64,000 nt of DNA from Myxococcales bacterium (GTDB lineage Bacteria > Myxococcota_A > Polyangia > Palsa-1104): NCBI GenBank assembly GCA_003170275.1, contig PNAM01000088.1, positions 25,652-89,651 on the forward strand, written 5' to 3'. The first letter of the stretch is position 1, and each line of letters begins with the position of its first letter. The position numbers and the translations under genes are program-made. Below, piece by piece: positions 1-8,352 of the stretch. The notes beneath the pieces are model-generated. The model was not told where the DNA came from, ran no database searches, and was given only the letters and a program-made list of their open reading frames with translations.

Positions 1-816
1 ATCGCCGAAGGACTTCGCCGCGGGGAACCGGCAGTCATCGCTATCTTCGAAGAACGCCCGGCAGGATATACGGAGCGCGCTGCGACGATTGGATTGGATC
101 TGACAACACCGCAGAAAAACGGAAAGCTCGAAATCCTCTACGTTCGCCCGCTCGATCTTTCGGTGGATGAAACCATGCAAGAGATTCTGGATGCCGTCGA
201 AAGGGTCGGGGCAAAACGGTTGGTGATCGATTCGCTGGTCGGATTCGAGATGGCGCTGGCGCCCGGATTCCGCGAAGACTTTCGCGAGTCGCTCTACCGC
301 ATGATCGGGGCGTTGACGGGAGCCGGGGTCACGATTCTCAGTACCGTCGAGGTGGAGGATACCTTTACCGCGCTGCCTTTCAGCCAGTATATGATTTCGT
401 TTCTCACCGATGACATCCTCCGGATGCGTTACGTGGAGATCAATGGCCAGCTTCGGAAGGTGATGGTCATCATCAAGATGCGCGGCAGCAATCACAGTAA
501 AGACATTCGTGAATATGTCCTCACGGACAAGGGCCTGGCGGTCCTCACCCCGCGTGAGACGGAATATGCCCGGTTGACCACCGGCGCACCGGATCGAATC
601 GCCCAACCGGAAGAGGCCCCGCCGGAACCGAAGGCGAGGAGGAGGCAAGGGATTGACGAACCCCAGGGGCGAGTCACTCGACGGGCCCCAGCGAGCGAGA
701 GCGGGGGCGCCGGGGTGGACGTCCCGAACGAGGTCCGTCCTAGAGGGGCGCCCCTTCATAGGGGACGAGGTTCTTCTTCCCGCGGGGTGTCCAAGAGGCC
801 GAAAGCGGGGAAGTAA
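1..816 (+). CDS. KaiC-type RecA-like ATPase, C-terminal part (5' end outside window)
   Basis: The frame is open from base 1, so the gene starts upstream; 271 residues are visible. The core reads like the second half of a KaiC/RadA-type RecA fold: a beta-strand ending in LVIDSL (Walker B-like, about residues 75-80), then a region ending in KMRGSNHSKDIREY, the typical end of KaiC domains. KaiC-family ATPases act in clocks and in signalling with histidine kinases. The last 80 residues are a charged, low-complexity Pro/Arg/Gly tail. The ATP-binding P-loop must lie upstream. It stands 14 bp ahead of a histidine kinase gene, so the two are probably co-transcribed. Family assignment is fairly secure; the partner protein is inferred. 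Confidence 0.82.
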   Translation: MAEGLRRGEPAVIAIFEERPAGYTERAATIGLDLTTPQKNGKLEILYVRPLDLSVDETMQEILDAVERVGAKRLVIDSLVGFEMALAPGFREDFRESLYRMIGALTGAGVTILSTVEVEDTFTALPFSQYMISFLTDDILRMRYVEINGQLRKVMVIIKMRGSNHSKDIREYVLTDKGLAVLTPRETEYARLTTGAPDRIAQPEEAPPEPKARRRQGIDEPQGRVTRRAPASESGGAGVDVPNEVRPRGAPLHRGRGSSSRGVSKRPKAGK

Positions 817-830
817 GAAGGGAGCGAGTA

Positions 831-2705
831 ATGGCAAAGCAAATCATCCCCGTCGAGTTGGACGACGAGACGATCCGCGATCTGGCCGTGCTCGGCGATC
901 CGATCGAAGTGCTCGCGCGCCTGGCCTATTCCGCGGCCGACGGTGTGCGCAGCCCCGGCCGCCCGAAGCGCGAGCAGACCAACGAGAGCCTGCGGGTCGA
1001 ACGTGACAAGTCCGACGTCGCCATCGCGAGCGAGCGCACGGCCATCGATGAGAAGGCGGACGATGTGGTGCGGATCGCCCGCCAGCGTGCCGATCGGGTC
1101 GTGCAGACCGCGCGCGACGACGCCGAGGACGAGCACCGCCCGCAGTCGGCGGCCACCGAAGCCAGCTCCAAGAGCGCGCGCATCGTCCTCGAGCACGAGC
1201 GCTCCGACGCCGATACAGTGGTCGAGCAAGAGCGCGCCGAGCAGCGGCGCTACCGGGCCGACGTTCTGGGAGGCGAACGGGACAGGGCCGACGGCGCCGA
1301 CGCGAAGCAGCACGAGGCCGTCGAGCAGGAGGCGAATGAGGTGGTGCGGGTCGCCCGCCAGCGTGCCGACCAGGTCGTGCAGACCGCGCGAGACTACGCC
1401 GCCCGGCAGTCGACGGCTACCGAAGACAACTCCGAGCGCGCGCGCACCGTCCTCGAGCACGAGCGCTCCGACGCTGATGCGGTCCTCAAAAAAGAGCGCG
1501 CACAGCGAAGGCGCGATCGCACCGACGTTCTGGCAGGCGAACGGGACAGGGCCGATGGCGCCGAGGCGAGGAAGCACGAGGCCGTCGAACTGGAGGCGGA
1601 CGAAGTGGTGCGGGTCGCCCGCCAGCGTGCCGACCAGGTCGTGCAGACCGCGCGAGACTACGCCGCCCGGCAGTCGACGGCTACCGAAGCCAACTCCGAG
1701 CGCGCGCGCACCGTCCTCGAGCACGAGCGCTCCGACGCCGATAGGGTCCTCGCGCAGGAGCGCACCGAGCGGCGGCGCGATCGGCCCGACTCTCTGGCGA
1801 TCGAACGCGACACCACCGACAAGGACCTGGTCGGCGAACGGGCTCACGCCGATACGCTGATCGTCGACCAGCGCGAAGCGAACGAGCAGATGCTCAGGGC
1901 CACGATTCGGGCGCAAGAGCTGTCGGTCGAGGCCGACGAGGCCAAGGAGCGCGCAGAAGAGAGCGAGCGCAAGCTACGTGAGGTAGCGGAGTTCCGGGAG
2001 ATGTTCATCGGCGTCCTCGGGCACGACCTGCGTAACCCGCTAGGATCGATCGTCATGGCCGCAACCCTGCTGCTTCGGCGCGGCAACCTCGACGAACAAG
2101 ACTCCGAGACGGTCGCACGCATCATCCGCTCGAACCAACGCATGAGCCGAATGATCACGCAGCTGCTCGATCTCACGCGGGCTCGTCTTGGCGGCGGTTT
2201 GACGATCGAAGCGGAGGCGACCGATCTGCGTGAGATTTGCAAAAACGTCGTCGAGGAATTCGAGGCGACCACCATCCTACTCAAGGTTGAGGGCGACGTG
2301 ACGGGGACCTGGGACCGGGACCGCCTTGTCGAAGTTCTCTCCAACCTCGCGGGAAACGCCATCGTCTACGCCGCGCCGGGAACGGTCGTGATCGTCAAGG
2401 CACATGCCGACGGAGCGGAGGTTGTCGTCGAGATCAGCAACCAGGGGAACCCCATTCCCCCGGACCTGCTCCCATTCATCTTCGAGCCCTTCCGCCGAGC
2501 GAAGCAGCACCAGAAGTCGGCAACCGGAAACCTCGGCCTCGGCCTCTACATCGCCCACCAGATCGTGCTCTCGCACGGCGGCACGCTCGTCGCGCACTCT
2601 GCCGACGGCACGACAACCTTTGCGATGCGCCTGCCGCGCAGTCCCCCACCGCCGGGCAGCATCCCGCGGGTCGAGATCGATGGCAACGCAAAGGGGAAGA
2701 CATGA
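831..2705 (+). CDS. Soluble histidine kinase with long repetitive coiled coil
   Basis: This is a 624-residue kinase with no signal peptide, membrane segment or recognisable sensor domain. Residues 1-50 form a short head. Residues about 60-380 are highly charged coiled coil built of roughly three repeats of 88-92 residues. Then comes HisKA with the H-box HDLRNPL (His398) and a HATPase_c domain with N, G1 (NLGLGLY) and G2-like boxes. It therefore autophosphorylates in the cytoplasm. GGGAG ahead of the ATG at 831 is a good ribosome site. The upstream neighbour is a KaiC-type ATPase, and KaiC-histidine kinase pairing is known in bacteria. The downstream gene overlaps by 4 bp and is a shortened duplicate. 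No receiver domain is encoded nearby, so the phosphate acceptor is unknown. Confidence 0.88.
   Translation: MAKQIIPVELDDETIRDLAVLGDPIEVLARLAYSAADGVRSPGRPKREQTNESLRVERDKSDVAIASERTAIDEKADDVVRIARQRADRVVQTARDDAEDEHRPQSAATEASSKSARIVLEHERSDADTVVEQERAEQRRYRADVLGGERDRADGADAKQHEAVEQEANEVVRVARQRADQVVQTARDYAARQSTATEDNSERARTVLEHERSDADAVLKKERAQRRRDRTDVLAGERDRADGAEARKHEAVELEADEVVRVARQRADQVVQTARDYAARQSTATEANSERARTVLEHERSDADRVLAQERTERRRDRPDSLAIERDTTDKDLVGERAHADTLIVDQREANEQMLRATIRAQELSVEADEAKERAEESERKLREVAEFREMFIGVLGHDLRNPLGSIVMAATLLLRRGNLDEQDSETVARIIRSNQRMSRMITQLLDLTRARLGGGLTIEAEATDLREICKNVVEEFEATTILLKVEGDVTGTWDRDRLVEVLSNLAGNAIVYAAPGTVVIVKAHADGAEVVVEISNQGNPIPPDLLPFIFEPFRRAKQHQKSATGNLGLGLYIAHQIVLSHGGTLVAHSADGTTTFAMRLPRSPPPPGSIPRVEIDGNAKGKT
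1065..1840 (+). repeat. In-frame coiled-coil repeats inside the histidine kinase gene
   Basis: The word starting GTGGTGCGG recurs at 1065, 1341 and 1605, giving periods of 276 and 264 bp, both multiples of three. The second and third units are nearly identical across stretches of more than 100 bp, including the coding of the DYAARQSTATE segment; the first unit is more diverged. Recent in-frame duplication is the simplest reading. Because the second and third units are so alike, copy number could be misassembled. Confidence 0.85.
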
Positions 2706-3553
2706 TTACGGAACAGGAGCAGGACGCGCATTACGATCCGATCGCGGAGCAAACCATGATCGCCGACTTGCGCGAAGCGAACGAGAAGCTGATCGCCGCA
2801 GCGATTCGGGCGCAAGAGCTGGCGGACGAGGCTGCCGCGGCCATGCAGCGCGCAGAGGAGAGCGAGAGCGAGCTCCGTGCGGTCGCGGAGTTCCGAGAGA
2901 TGTTCATCGGCATCCTCGGGCATGACCTGCGTAACCCGCTCATGTCGATCCGCATGGCCGCAGCCTTGCTACTTCGGCGCGGCCAGCTCGACGAGCAGAA
3001 CGCAGAGACGGCCGCGCGCATCATCCGCGGCGGCCAACGCATGAGCCGAATGATCACGCAGTTGCTCGATCTCACGCGGGCTCGTCTTGGCGGCGGGTTG
3101 CCGATCGAACCGAAGCCGACCGATCTGCGTGAGGTCTGCCGGAACGTCGTCGAGGAATTCGAGGCGACCATCCAACTGGAAGTGGATGGCGACGTGACGG
3201 GCACCTGGGACGAGGACCGCCTGGCGGAGGTCCTCTCCAACCTGGCGGGGAACGCCATCGAGTACGCCACGCCGGGAACGGTCGTCAGGGTCAAGGCGCG
3301 CGCCGACGGTGGAGAGGTTGTCGTCGAGGTCAGCAACCAGGGAGATCCCATCCCTCCGGACGTGCTCCCGTTCATCTTCGAGCCCTTCCGCAGAGCGAGG
3401 CAGCGCGAGAAGTCAGCACGGGGGAACCTTGGCCTCGGCCTCTACATCGCCCACCAGATCGTGCTCTCGCATGGCGGCACGCTCGACGCCCACTCTGCGG
3501 ACGGCACGACCGCCTTTGTGATGCGCCTGCCGCGACCGTCCCCCCCGGCTTGA
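2702..3553 (+). CDS. Short soluble histidine kinase, tandem paralogue
   Basis: The 283-residue protein has a 60-residue coiled-coil start, HisKA with H-box HDLRNPL (His74) and a full HATPase_c domain ending in the GNLGLGLY box. It matches the C-terminal 280 residues of the preceding kinase closely along its length, so it arose by tandem duplication without the repetitive coil. Its ATG overlaps the upstream TGA (ATGA), which implies translational coupling. There is no sensor, membrane or receiver domain. The two kinases may heterodimerise through the shared helices; this is inference. Confidence 0.88.
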   Translation: MITEQEQDAHYDPIAEQTMIADLREANEKLIAAAIRAQELADEAAAAMQRAEESESELRAVAEFREMFIGILGHDLRNPLMSIRMAAALLLRRGQLDEQNAETAARIIRGGQRMSRMITQLLDLTRARLGGGLPIEPKPTDLREVCRNVVEEFEATIQLEVDGDVTGTWDEDRLAEVLSNLAGNAIEYATPGTVVRVKARADGGEVVVEVSNQGDPIPPDVLPFIFEPFRRARQREKSARGNLGLGLYIAHQIVLSHGGTLDAHSADGTTAFVMRLPRPSPPA

Positions 3554-3782
3554 GTCTCGCCACTTTGATCTGAGTTGCGAGCGCCAGGGCTACGGGGACC
3601 AGCTCCGATCTCCAGACGGGCAAGCGCGGAGGCTCACCCGTCGGCGCTGCGCTTCCACATTGAAGCATGACACCCTGGGGTCACGAGAAGACGCTTCCGC
3701 AGGCGCTTTCCCACTATTTTCCCACCGGCACCGTTCGTGGCTGAGTTGCGCCGTGCGATCGCACTCTTACGGCCGATCTCCC

Positions 3783-3834
3783 GCGGATTGAAAATCCGCG
3801 TGTCCCTGGTTCGATTCCGGGTCCGAGCACTCCA
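3783..3834 (+). tRNA. tRNA-Phe(GAA) 3' fragment, probable attachment-site scar
   Basis: The anticodon arm GCGGA-TTGAAAA-TCCGC (anticodon GAA at 3790-3792), variable loop, T arm CCTGG-TTCGATT-CCGGG and the 3' acceptor strand TCCGAGC are present and pair correctly. The 5' acceptor strand (GCTCGGA expected) and D arm are missing: the bases before 3783 do not fold into them. A tRNA that keeps only its 3' half is what a site-specific integrase leaves at one end of an integrated element. The acceptor end reads ACTCCA instead of ACCA. It is not a functional tRNA. Confidence 0.8.
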
Positions 3835-3988
3835 CTTCCCCAGAGTTCTCGACGGTTGACGAGGGCTCCACCTGTTCGCCCTGTCCATTAGATCCGCCAG
3901 AAGGGCCGGCGTCTGCTACCCCGTCTGCTACCCCCTGCGAGCCTGCTGAGGCCGGTAGCTGAGGTACTCGACCGGCAGCTGGCCGTAG

Positions 3989-4765
3989 ACACGCCAGACC
4001 CTTACTCCCGCCGACAAGCGGACGATCGCCCAAGCCTGGACCGAGGCCCGCGCCCGCGGGGAGCGGCAGGAAGTCTTCTGTGCGCACTACGGGCTCTCAT
4101 CGCGGCGCCTCCGCGAGTACGTGTCCGAGTTCGGCGCGCCGGCGGTCCCGCTCGACGAGGCCCGTCGGATCATCCAATGTGCTCACGCCCAACTCCAGCA
4201 CCTGCTCGACCAGATCGACGAGACGGCCGGGCTCGGGCCACGTCTCCGCTACCAGCGCGCCACCCGGCGCCTATCGATCTCCCCCAGCCTGACGATCGTG
4301 ACCCTCACCGGTGCAGCCGATCCGGTGACGCCAGCAGCGACGCTCGCGAAGCAGCGGCCACCACGAACAACCCCATCAGCGATCCGCCGCCCGGCGCCAC
4401 CACGAGTGGACCCCGGGGGCAGTTCGAGTGGACCCTGGACGACTGATCCGGCCCCCAACCGTCGCACGCACTACCCCACCGGCACGCTCGTCGAGCGCGT
4501 CGCCGGGCATGCGTGTCTGGGCAGCGATCACTCGGCAGCGAACCGTTCCCCCCCAACGCCCCGCCCGCCTCGTTCCTGCAGGGTGTTTACGTCAAGGCCG
4601 CTGCCTACTGGGCCGCGGTCGCTCCGCATGGCTCGCCATCTAGCGCGCCTCCCGGCAGGCGTTCCAGACTTGGCGAGAATGGCGCCGTTGATCGGGTTCA
4701 GCACTTCGATGGCGGGCTGCGACGGCACCGCGCAGGTGGAGCTCGCCGTGTTGGCGCACACCTGA
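3989..4765 (+). pseudogene. Broken HTH-type DNA-binding protein
   Basis: From 3989 the frame reads TRQTLTPADKRTIAQAWTEA and continues through LSSRRLREYV, a helix-turn-helix followed by a helical region up to about 4260. An in-frame stop lies at 3986-3988 and no start codon precedes the HTH; a GTG at 4121 would cut the HTH in half. After about 4290 the frame runs into Pro/Arg-rich sequence of no recognisable kind and then over the Cys-rich remnant on the other strand. It looks like a 5'-truncated regulator or mobile-element gene. It sits next to the tRNA fragment, which fits remains of an integrated element. Confidence 0.45.
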
Positions 4766-4962
4766 CCGGACGGGCAGCAGGCATTGCCGAGTTGCATCCC
4801 GTCCCTTCGTCGTAGCAGACGTTGCCGCTCGGCTTCGAGCCATCGCAGCACACCGGTGACCCGGTCTTCGGCGTCGCGCAATAGGCGGCCGCGACCTGCC
4901 CGATCACCCGATCATGCCGCGACACTACGGCGCCACCACGGCGCCTCATCACGGCACGCATG
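4640..4962 (-). pseudogene. Remnant of Cys-rich tail gene (serine hydrolase paralogue)
   Basis: On the minus strand the segment AYCATPKTGSPVCCDGSKP matches AYAATPKTGTAVCCDGSKP in the tail of the serine hydrolase at 42173-43969. The next part, through GTGCNS, continues in frame, then the reading must shift at about 4783-4787 to go on as GNACCPSGQVC. One extra G in a GG pair would restore it. A start at 4962 (MRAVMRRR) is possible but unconvincing. No catalytic domain is left. It is either a decayed copy of the paralogue or a gene with one base missing from the assembly. Confidence 0.5.
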
Positions 4963-4999
4963 GGCTCTTCTTGTTCAACCGAACTTCGCCGGCTGCGTG

Positions 5000-5812
5000 T
5001 CAGGGCGCGACGGCCTCGCCGTCCTTGGCTACGCCCACCAGCACCTCGTCGCCGGCTTGGAGGCCGCCCGATACCTCCACCCAGTCGCCATCGGCCAGTC
5101 CGAGTGCGAGCGGCGTCTTGACGGCGTGGCCGCCGATGGGCCGGTAGACGAAGCCTCGCTGGCCGTCGTGGCCCACCGCCGCGGCAGGAATCACCAGCGC
5201 CTGCGATCGATCGGCCAGCGCGATGCGGGCCATGCCGGACATGCCGGGCAGCAGCGAGTGGGTGCGGTTCTCGATCACTCCGTCGGCGTGCTCGGTGCGC
5301 GTGCGCGCGTTGATCAGGGGCACGCACACCTGAACGCGGCCAGTGTACAGCTTGTCCGGATACGCCTCGAAGCGCGCCGACAGCTCCTGCCCCACCTTCA
5401 CCTGCGAGACGTCGATCTCGGGGATCTCCAGCTCGATGCGTACGTTGTCGATGTCGACCACGTTGAACAGCACCGCGCCCTCCGCGACGAAGACGCCGGC
5501 CACCGCGTCGCTCTCGATCACTACGCCGTCGAACGGCGCCTGCACGACCACCGGCTTGCCCGCGCGCGGCACCAGCGTCGCTAGCACCTGCCCCTTCTTC
5601 ACCTGCCACGCCAGATCGACGTTGACCTGTTTGATGAGCCCGAAGGCAGGCGAGATGACCGCGGCAAACTGACTGGGGGCTACCGTGGCGGGCACCGCCA
5701 GCACCGGATGAAGGTCCCGGCGCTCGGCGCGCACGCGGTGGGGCGCGGCCGCGGCGGAGGCGGCGAGTGCCAGGGTGACGGCGGTGGCGATGAGGAACGG
5801 CGCTGATCTCAT
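5000..5812 (-). CDS. HlyD/RND-type periplasmic adaptor subunit
   Basis: The 270-residue protein starts at the ATG at 5812, which gives a clean signal peptide ending in ASAAAA. The rest has the adaptor layout: a lipoyl-like half motif around QVKKGQVLATLVPRAGKP, a second barrel half with PFDGVV and VAEGAVLFNVVD, a beta-barrel domain, and a membrane-proximal domain ending in LQAGDEVLVGVAKDGEAV. Such proteins bridge inner-membrane pumps and outer-membrane channels. It is short for the family, with almost no alpha-hairpin, as in CusB-like or minimal adaptors. No pump or channel gene is adjacent, so its partner must be elsewhere. Confidence 0.8.
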   Translation of the reverse strand: MRSAPFLIATAVTLALAASAAAAPHRVRAERRDLHPVLAVPATVAPSQFAAVISPAFGLIKQVNVDLAWQVKKGQVLATLVPRAGKPVVVQAPFDGVVIESDAVAGVFVAEGAVLFNVVDIDNVRIELEIPEIDVSQVKVGQELSARFEAYPDKLYTGRVQVCVPLINARTRTEHADGVIENRTHSLLPGMSGMARIALADRSQALVIPAAAVGHDGQRGFVYRPIGGHAVKTPLALGLADGDWVEVSGGLQAGDEVLVGVAKDGEAVAP

Positions 5813-5904
5813 GGCGGCACTATATCGACCGGCGGAAGCGCCCGGCAACGATTCGCTGACGGGTCGCGCTAGTCATTCGCAAGGGTTGAGCCACGAGCAA
5901 GACG

Positions 5905-6729
5905 CTACCTCTTGACCAGCTCGACACGGCGGTTCTGCGCGCGGCCATCCTCCTTGCGGTTGTCGCCCACCGGCTTCGTATCGCCCCAGCCCTTCGCCTC
6001 CAGGCGCTTGCCGTCGATGCCCTTGCCAGCGAGGTATTTCTTCACGCGCTCGGCGCGCTTCTGCGACAGCTCCTGGTTGGCCTTCGCCTGTCCCACGTTG
6101 TCGGTGTGTCCCTCGACGGACACCTTGAGCCCGACGTTGTCTTTGAGGAGCTTGACGATCTCCGCGAGTAGCGGCTCGGACGCGGGCTGGATGGTGTCCT
6201 TGGCGGTGTCGAAGAGGATGCCGTGCAGCGCCACGAAGCCGTCTTTGTTGAGCGCATCGAGCATCTGGGAGGCGCCGAGCTCGAGCTGCTGCTCCATCGC
6301 CGCGACCTCGATGATGTCCAGGTCGACTTCGGTCTCGGACGGCAAAGACAGGTTGAGCCAGCGCTCCGACTTGCCGACCGGGATCATGAGCGTCGCGTGA
6401 ATGTTGCCCGGCTCCACCCAGGTCGCCTTGCCGCCGGCCTTTTTGAAAGCGTTTACATAGTTGCGGACAATCTCGACGGGCGCGTGGGCTTTGGTGTTCG
6501 AGTATCTGAACGCCCAACGCTTCCCCTCTTTGGTGACCGTCGTTGTCTCGTTGGACTGGAACTGCACCGAATCGAAGTCCTTCTGGTCACAAGAAATGAT
6601 GAAGGAGCCCGGGAACCGAGGCACCGCCGGATGGTCCTTGCAACCCTCGGCGTCCGGCTCCGCCTTGGCGGTGCTCGCGACGAACATGGATAGGACAATG
6701 GAAAGAGCGAAGAGCGGGCCTGAGCGCAT
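5905..6729 (-). CDS. OmpA-family peptidoglycan-binding outer-membrane protein
   Basis: The ATG at 6729 is preceded by GGGGAGG and starts a signal peptide ending in ASTAKA. The 274-residue product has an N-terminal region of about 120 residues of unknown fold and a C-terminal OmpA/MotB domain beginning around GILFDTAKDTIQP. The peptidoglycan-contact motif VEGHTDNVGQAKANQELSQK and the final GRAQNRRVELVKR are intact. It should anchor the outer membrane to the cell wall. No lipobox is visible and no beta-barrel is obvious, so it may be periplasmic. Likely a single-gene unit. Confidence 0.88.
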   Translation of the reverse strand: MRSGPLFALSIVLSMFVASTAKAEPDAEGCKDHPAVPRFPGSFIISCDQKDFDSVQFQSNETTTVTKEGKRWAFRYSNTKAHAPVEIVRNYVNAFKKAGGKATWVEPGNIHATLMIPVGKSERWLNLSLPSETEVDLDIIEVAAMEQQLELGASQMLDALNKDGFVALHGILFDTAKDTIQPASEPLLAEIVKLLKDNVGLKVSVEGHTDNVGQAKANQELSQKRAERVKKYLAGKGIDGKRLEAKGWGDTKPVGDNRKEDGRAQNRRVELVKR

Positions 6730-7024
6730 GAATCCTCCCCTTGGATGGCGCATCTTGCGAGCATCTCTCTCGGTGGTCAACGGCTTGTGTTCGGACCAGC
6801 AGAGGCTGTCTTTCTTCCGGCCTCGTTATTGGTGAGCCCTGACGCGTATTAGCGGCGTGTCGTCTTTCGAGTCGTGCGCGCGTAGTCGTCTTCGTTCGCC
6901 GGGTCGTCCGTTTCGAACCAGTGGCAGCACCGCGGTGCCTTACGGAGGACCATCCGCCACCGTTTCCGCGGAATTCGATCTGCTGGAGCGACGGCTGGGT
7001 CTTGCCCGCCCTGACGACGATAGA

Positions 7025-7363
7025 ATGAGCCGGCTTCGTCCCTTCGATCACACCTGGGCTCGACTCCTGGCGCGACCAGGTGGCGGTGCTGTACGATTCG
7101 CCGTGGCCTGCCTGCGGACGAACTGCACCCGAGCTGTCCTACTGTCCGATACGAGACGCAGAGACTGGTGCCGCGCGTGCGCCGAAGAGGCCCTTTCGGG
7201 GCGTCGGCACGCCGTCGGCGCGGGCTGCGTCGGGCGGGGGCCAAACAACACTGGTCCGCACCCAGTCGCTCCCGACGCGCGCGGCATTGCCGACAACTGC
7301 AGACCGATTCGCCACGTTTGGTGTTTGTCGTGCGCTGCGGAAAAGCTGTCCGGTGCGGTCTAG
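7025..7363 (+). CDS. Small protein with two Cys-knuckle modules
   Basis: The frame holds two spaced copies of a cysteine pattern: CLRTNC then WCRACAEEALSG, and later CRPIRHVWCLSCAAEKLSG at the very end. The repeated WCxxCAxExLSG strongly suggests a real protein with two metal-binding modules. The ATG at 7025 gives 112 residues; the frame is open to a GTG at 6857. No family was recognised, and composition alone is not decisive since several other frames are open here. A zinc-finger role is inference. Confidence 0.4.
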   Translation: MSRLRPFDHTWARLLARPGGGAVRFAVACLRTNCTRAVLLSDTRRRDWCRACAEEALSGRRHAVGAGCVGRGPNNTGPHPVAPDARGIADNCRPIRHVWCLSCAAEKLSGAV

Positions 7364-7427
7364 CGATCCAACCGCGTTTGTACTGACTCATCGTGCCAGA
7401 TGATCCCGTGGTAGCATTGCTTCCGCC

Positions 7428-7745
7428 GTGATCCTCACCGTCGGAGAGACCGTGGAGCTGGTCCAGGTCTTCGAGGCGCGTTTGCTCGACGACCACGACG
7501 AGGTGCTGGCCATCGCGTGCGGCTCGTCGATGAACAGCGCGGAAGAAATGGCGCGGGAGATGGACCAGGAACACGGTTATCATGCGCGCAACATCGAGGT
7601 CGCCGCAGCGCCGGTTCCAAGATTCCGCGCCGCTGTTCTCGACAGCCAACAGCGACCCATGTACTTCGGCTACGGCAGCACGCCGGAAACCGCACGAGCC
7701 CAGGCCGCCTTCTGGGTCGCCCGGCAACCGGCGACCGTCCACTAG
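7428..7745 (+). CDS. Hypothetical small cytoplasmic protein
   Basis: GTG at 7428 opens a 105-residue protein with normal composition, no signal peptide and no membrane segment. The middle part (SAEEMAREMDQEHGYHARN) is acidic and helical. It lies only 6 bp before yheU on the same strand, so the two are probably co-transcribed. No family was recognised. Confidence 0.6.
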   Translation: MILTVGETVELVQVFEARLLDDHDEVLAIACGSSMNSAEEMAREMDQEHGYHARNIEVAAAPVPRFRAAVLDSQQRPMYFGYGSTPETARAQAAFWVARQPATVH

Positions 7746-7751
7746 ACATCC

Positions 7752-7997
7752 ATGCCCGGCGAGACCGACCAGAAGAGTGCGGTGCAGATTCCCATGGAGA
7801 GGTTGAGCCCTGATGCGCTCGAAGGACTGATCGAGGAGTTCGTCACGCGCGACGGCACGGACTACGGCGAGCGGGAATCGACGCTCGAAGAGAAGAAGAG
7901 CGCCGTGCGCCGGCAGCTCGAGCGCGGAGAGGTGCTGATCGTGTTTGATCCGGACTCCGAGAGCTGCAACCTGATTTCCAGGGAAGCGGGGGAGTGA
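7752..7997 (+). CDS. yheU: YheU/UPF0270 family protein
   Basis: The 81-residue product carries the family signature: a short start followed by LSPDALEGLIEEFVTRDG, then TDYGERESTLEEKKSAVRRQ and LERGEVLIVFDPDSESCNL. This matches the YheU/UPF0270 layout (about 70-80 residues) almost position by position, with a longer N-terminus. Its biochemical role is unknown in any organism. It follows a hypothetical gene by 6 bp and is convergent with the broken lipoprotein gene at 8000-8352. Confidence 0.88.
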   Translation: MPGETDQKSAVQIPMERLSPDALEGLIEEFVTRDGTDYGERESTLEEKKSAVRRQLERGEVLIVFDPDSESCNLISREAGE

Positions 7998-7999
7998 AG

Positions 8000-8352
8000 C
8001 TGCGGGTGCCGTTCGGGCGGTAGGCGCGCGCCTGCGCAATCGGGGGAGGGCCGTCGCATGCTGACCGTCGACGACGTTCGCGAAGCCGTGCCCGTCGCTG
8101 CCGATGATCTTGAGCGCCGCGCGGTCGCACGGAACGTAGAGGTGGGGTCCCTATCGTTGTTGGGGGCGCACTCGTAGATGAGCTCGAACCCACAGCCGGT
8201 GACCCCGTAGACGTGATCACTCTCTGGCGTTGCGCGCACCACGACCTGATTTGACGGACACGCGTAGCTCGTCGCGAACGAGCAACGACTCCGCACATCC
8301 AATGCACGACACCATCACCGCCAACAGGACGAGCGCTCTGCAGCCGTGCATC
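8000..8352 (-). pseudogene. Frameshifted small lipoprotein of the CP...CG family
   Basis: A lipoprotein signal starts at 8352 (MHGCRALVLLAVMVSCIGCA, lipobox SCIGC). The sensible reading then moves to another frame near 8290 (YACPSNQVVVRATPESDH, then VTGCGFELIYECAP), and again at about 8140 to HLYVPCDRAALKIIGSDGHG. The second shift is repaired by one extra C in a CCCC run. The central pattern, CP then about 20 residues then CG and Y, also occurs in the proteins at 33088-33468 and 47503-47766. Its 3' end is unclear and may run into the yheU stop region. Confidence 0.5.

Noticed and set aside
1065..1840. Tandem repeats as a CRISPR or phage tail feature
   Set aside because: The units are coding, in frame and about 264 bp long, with coiled-coil composition.
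3767..4087. Minus-strand frame containing the phrase SNQGHADFQSA over the tRNA-Phe fragment
   Set aside because: This is the known false translation of the antisense of tRNA-Phe, not a protein.
6849..8039. Long minus-strand frame over yheU and neighbours
   Set aside because: It runs against the clear YheU frame; only a short part near 8040-8140 fits the decayed lipoprotein.
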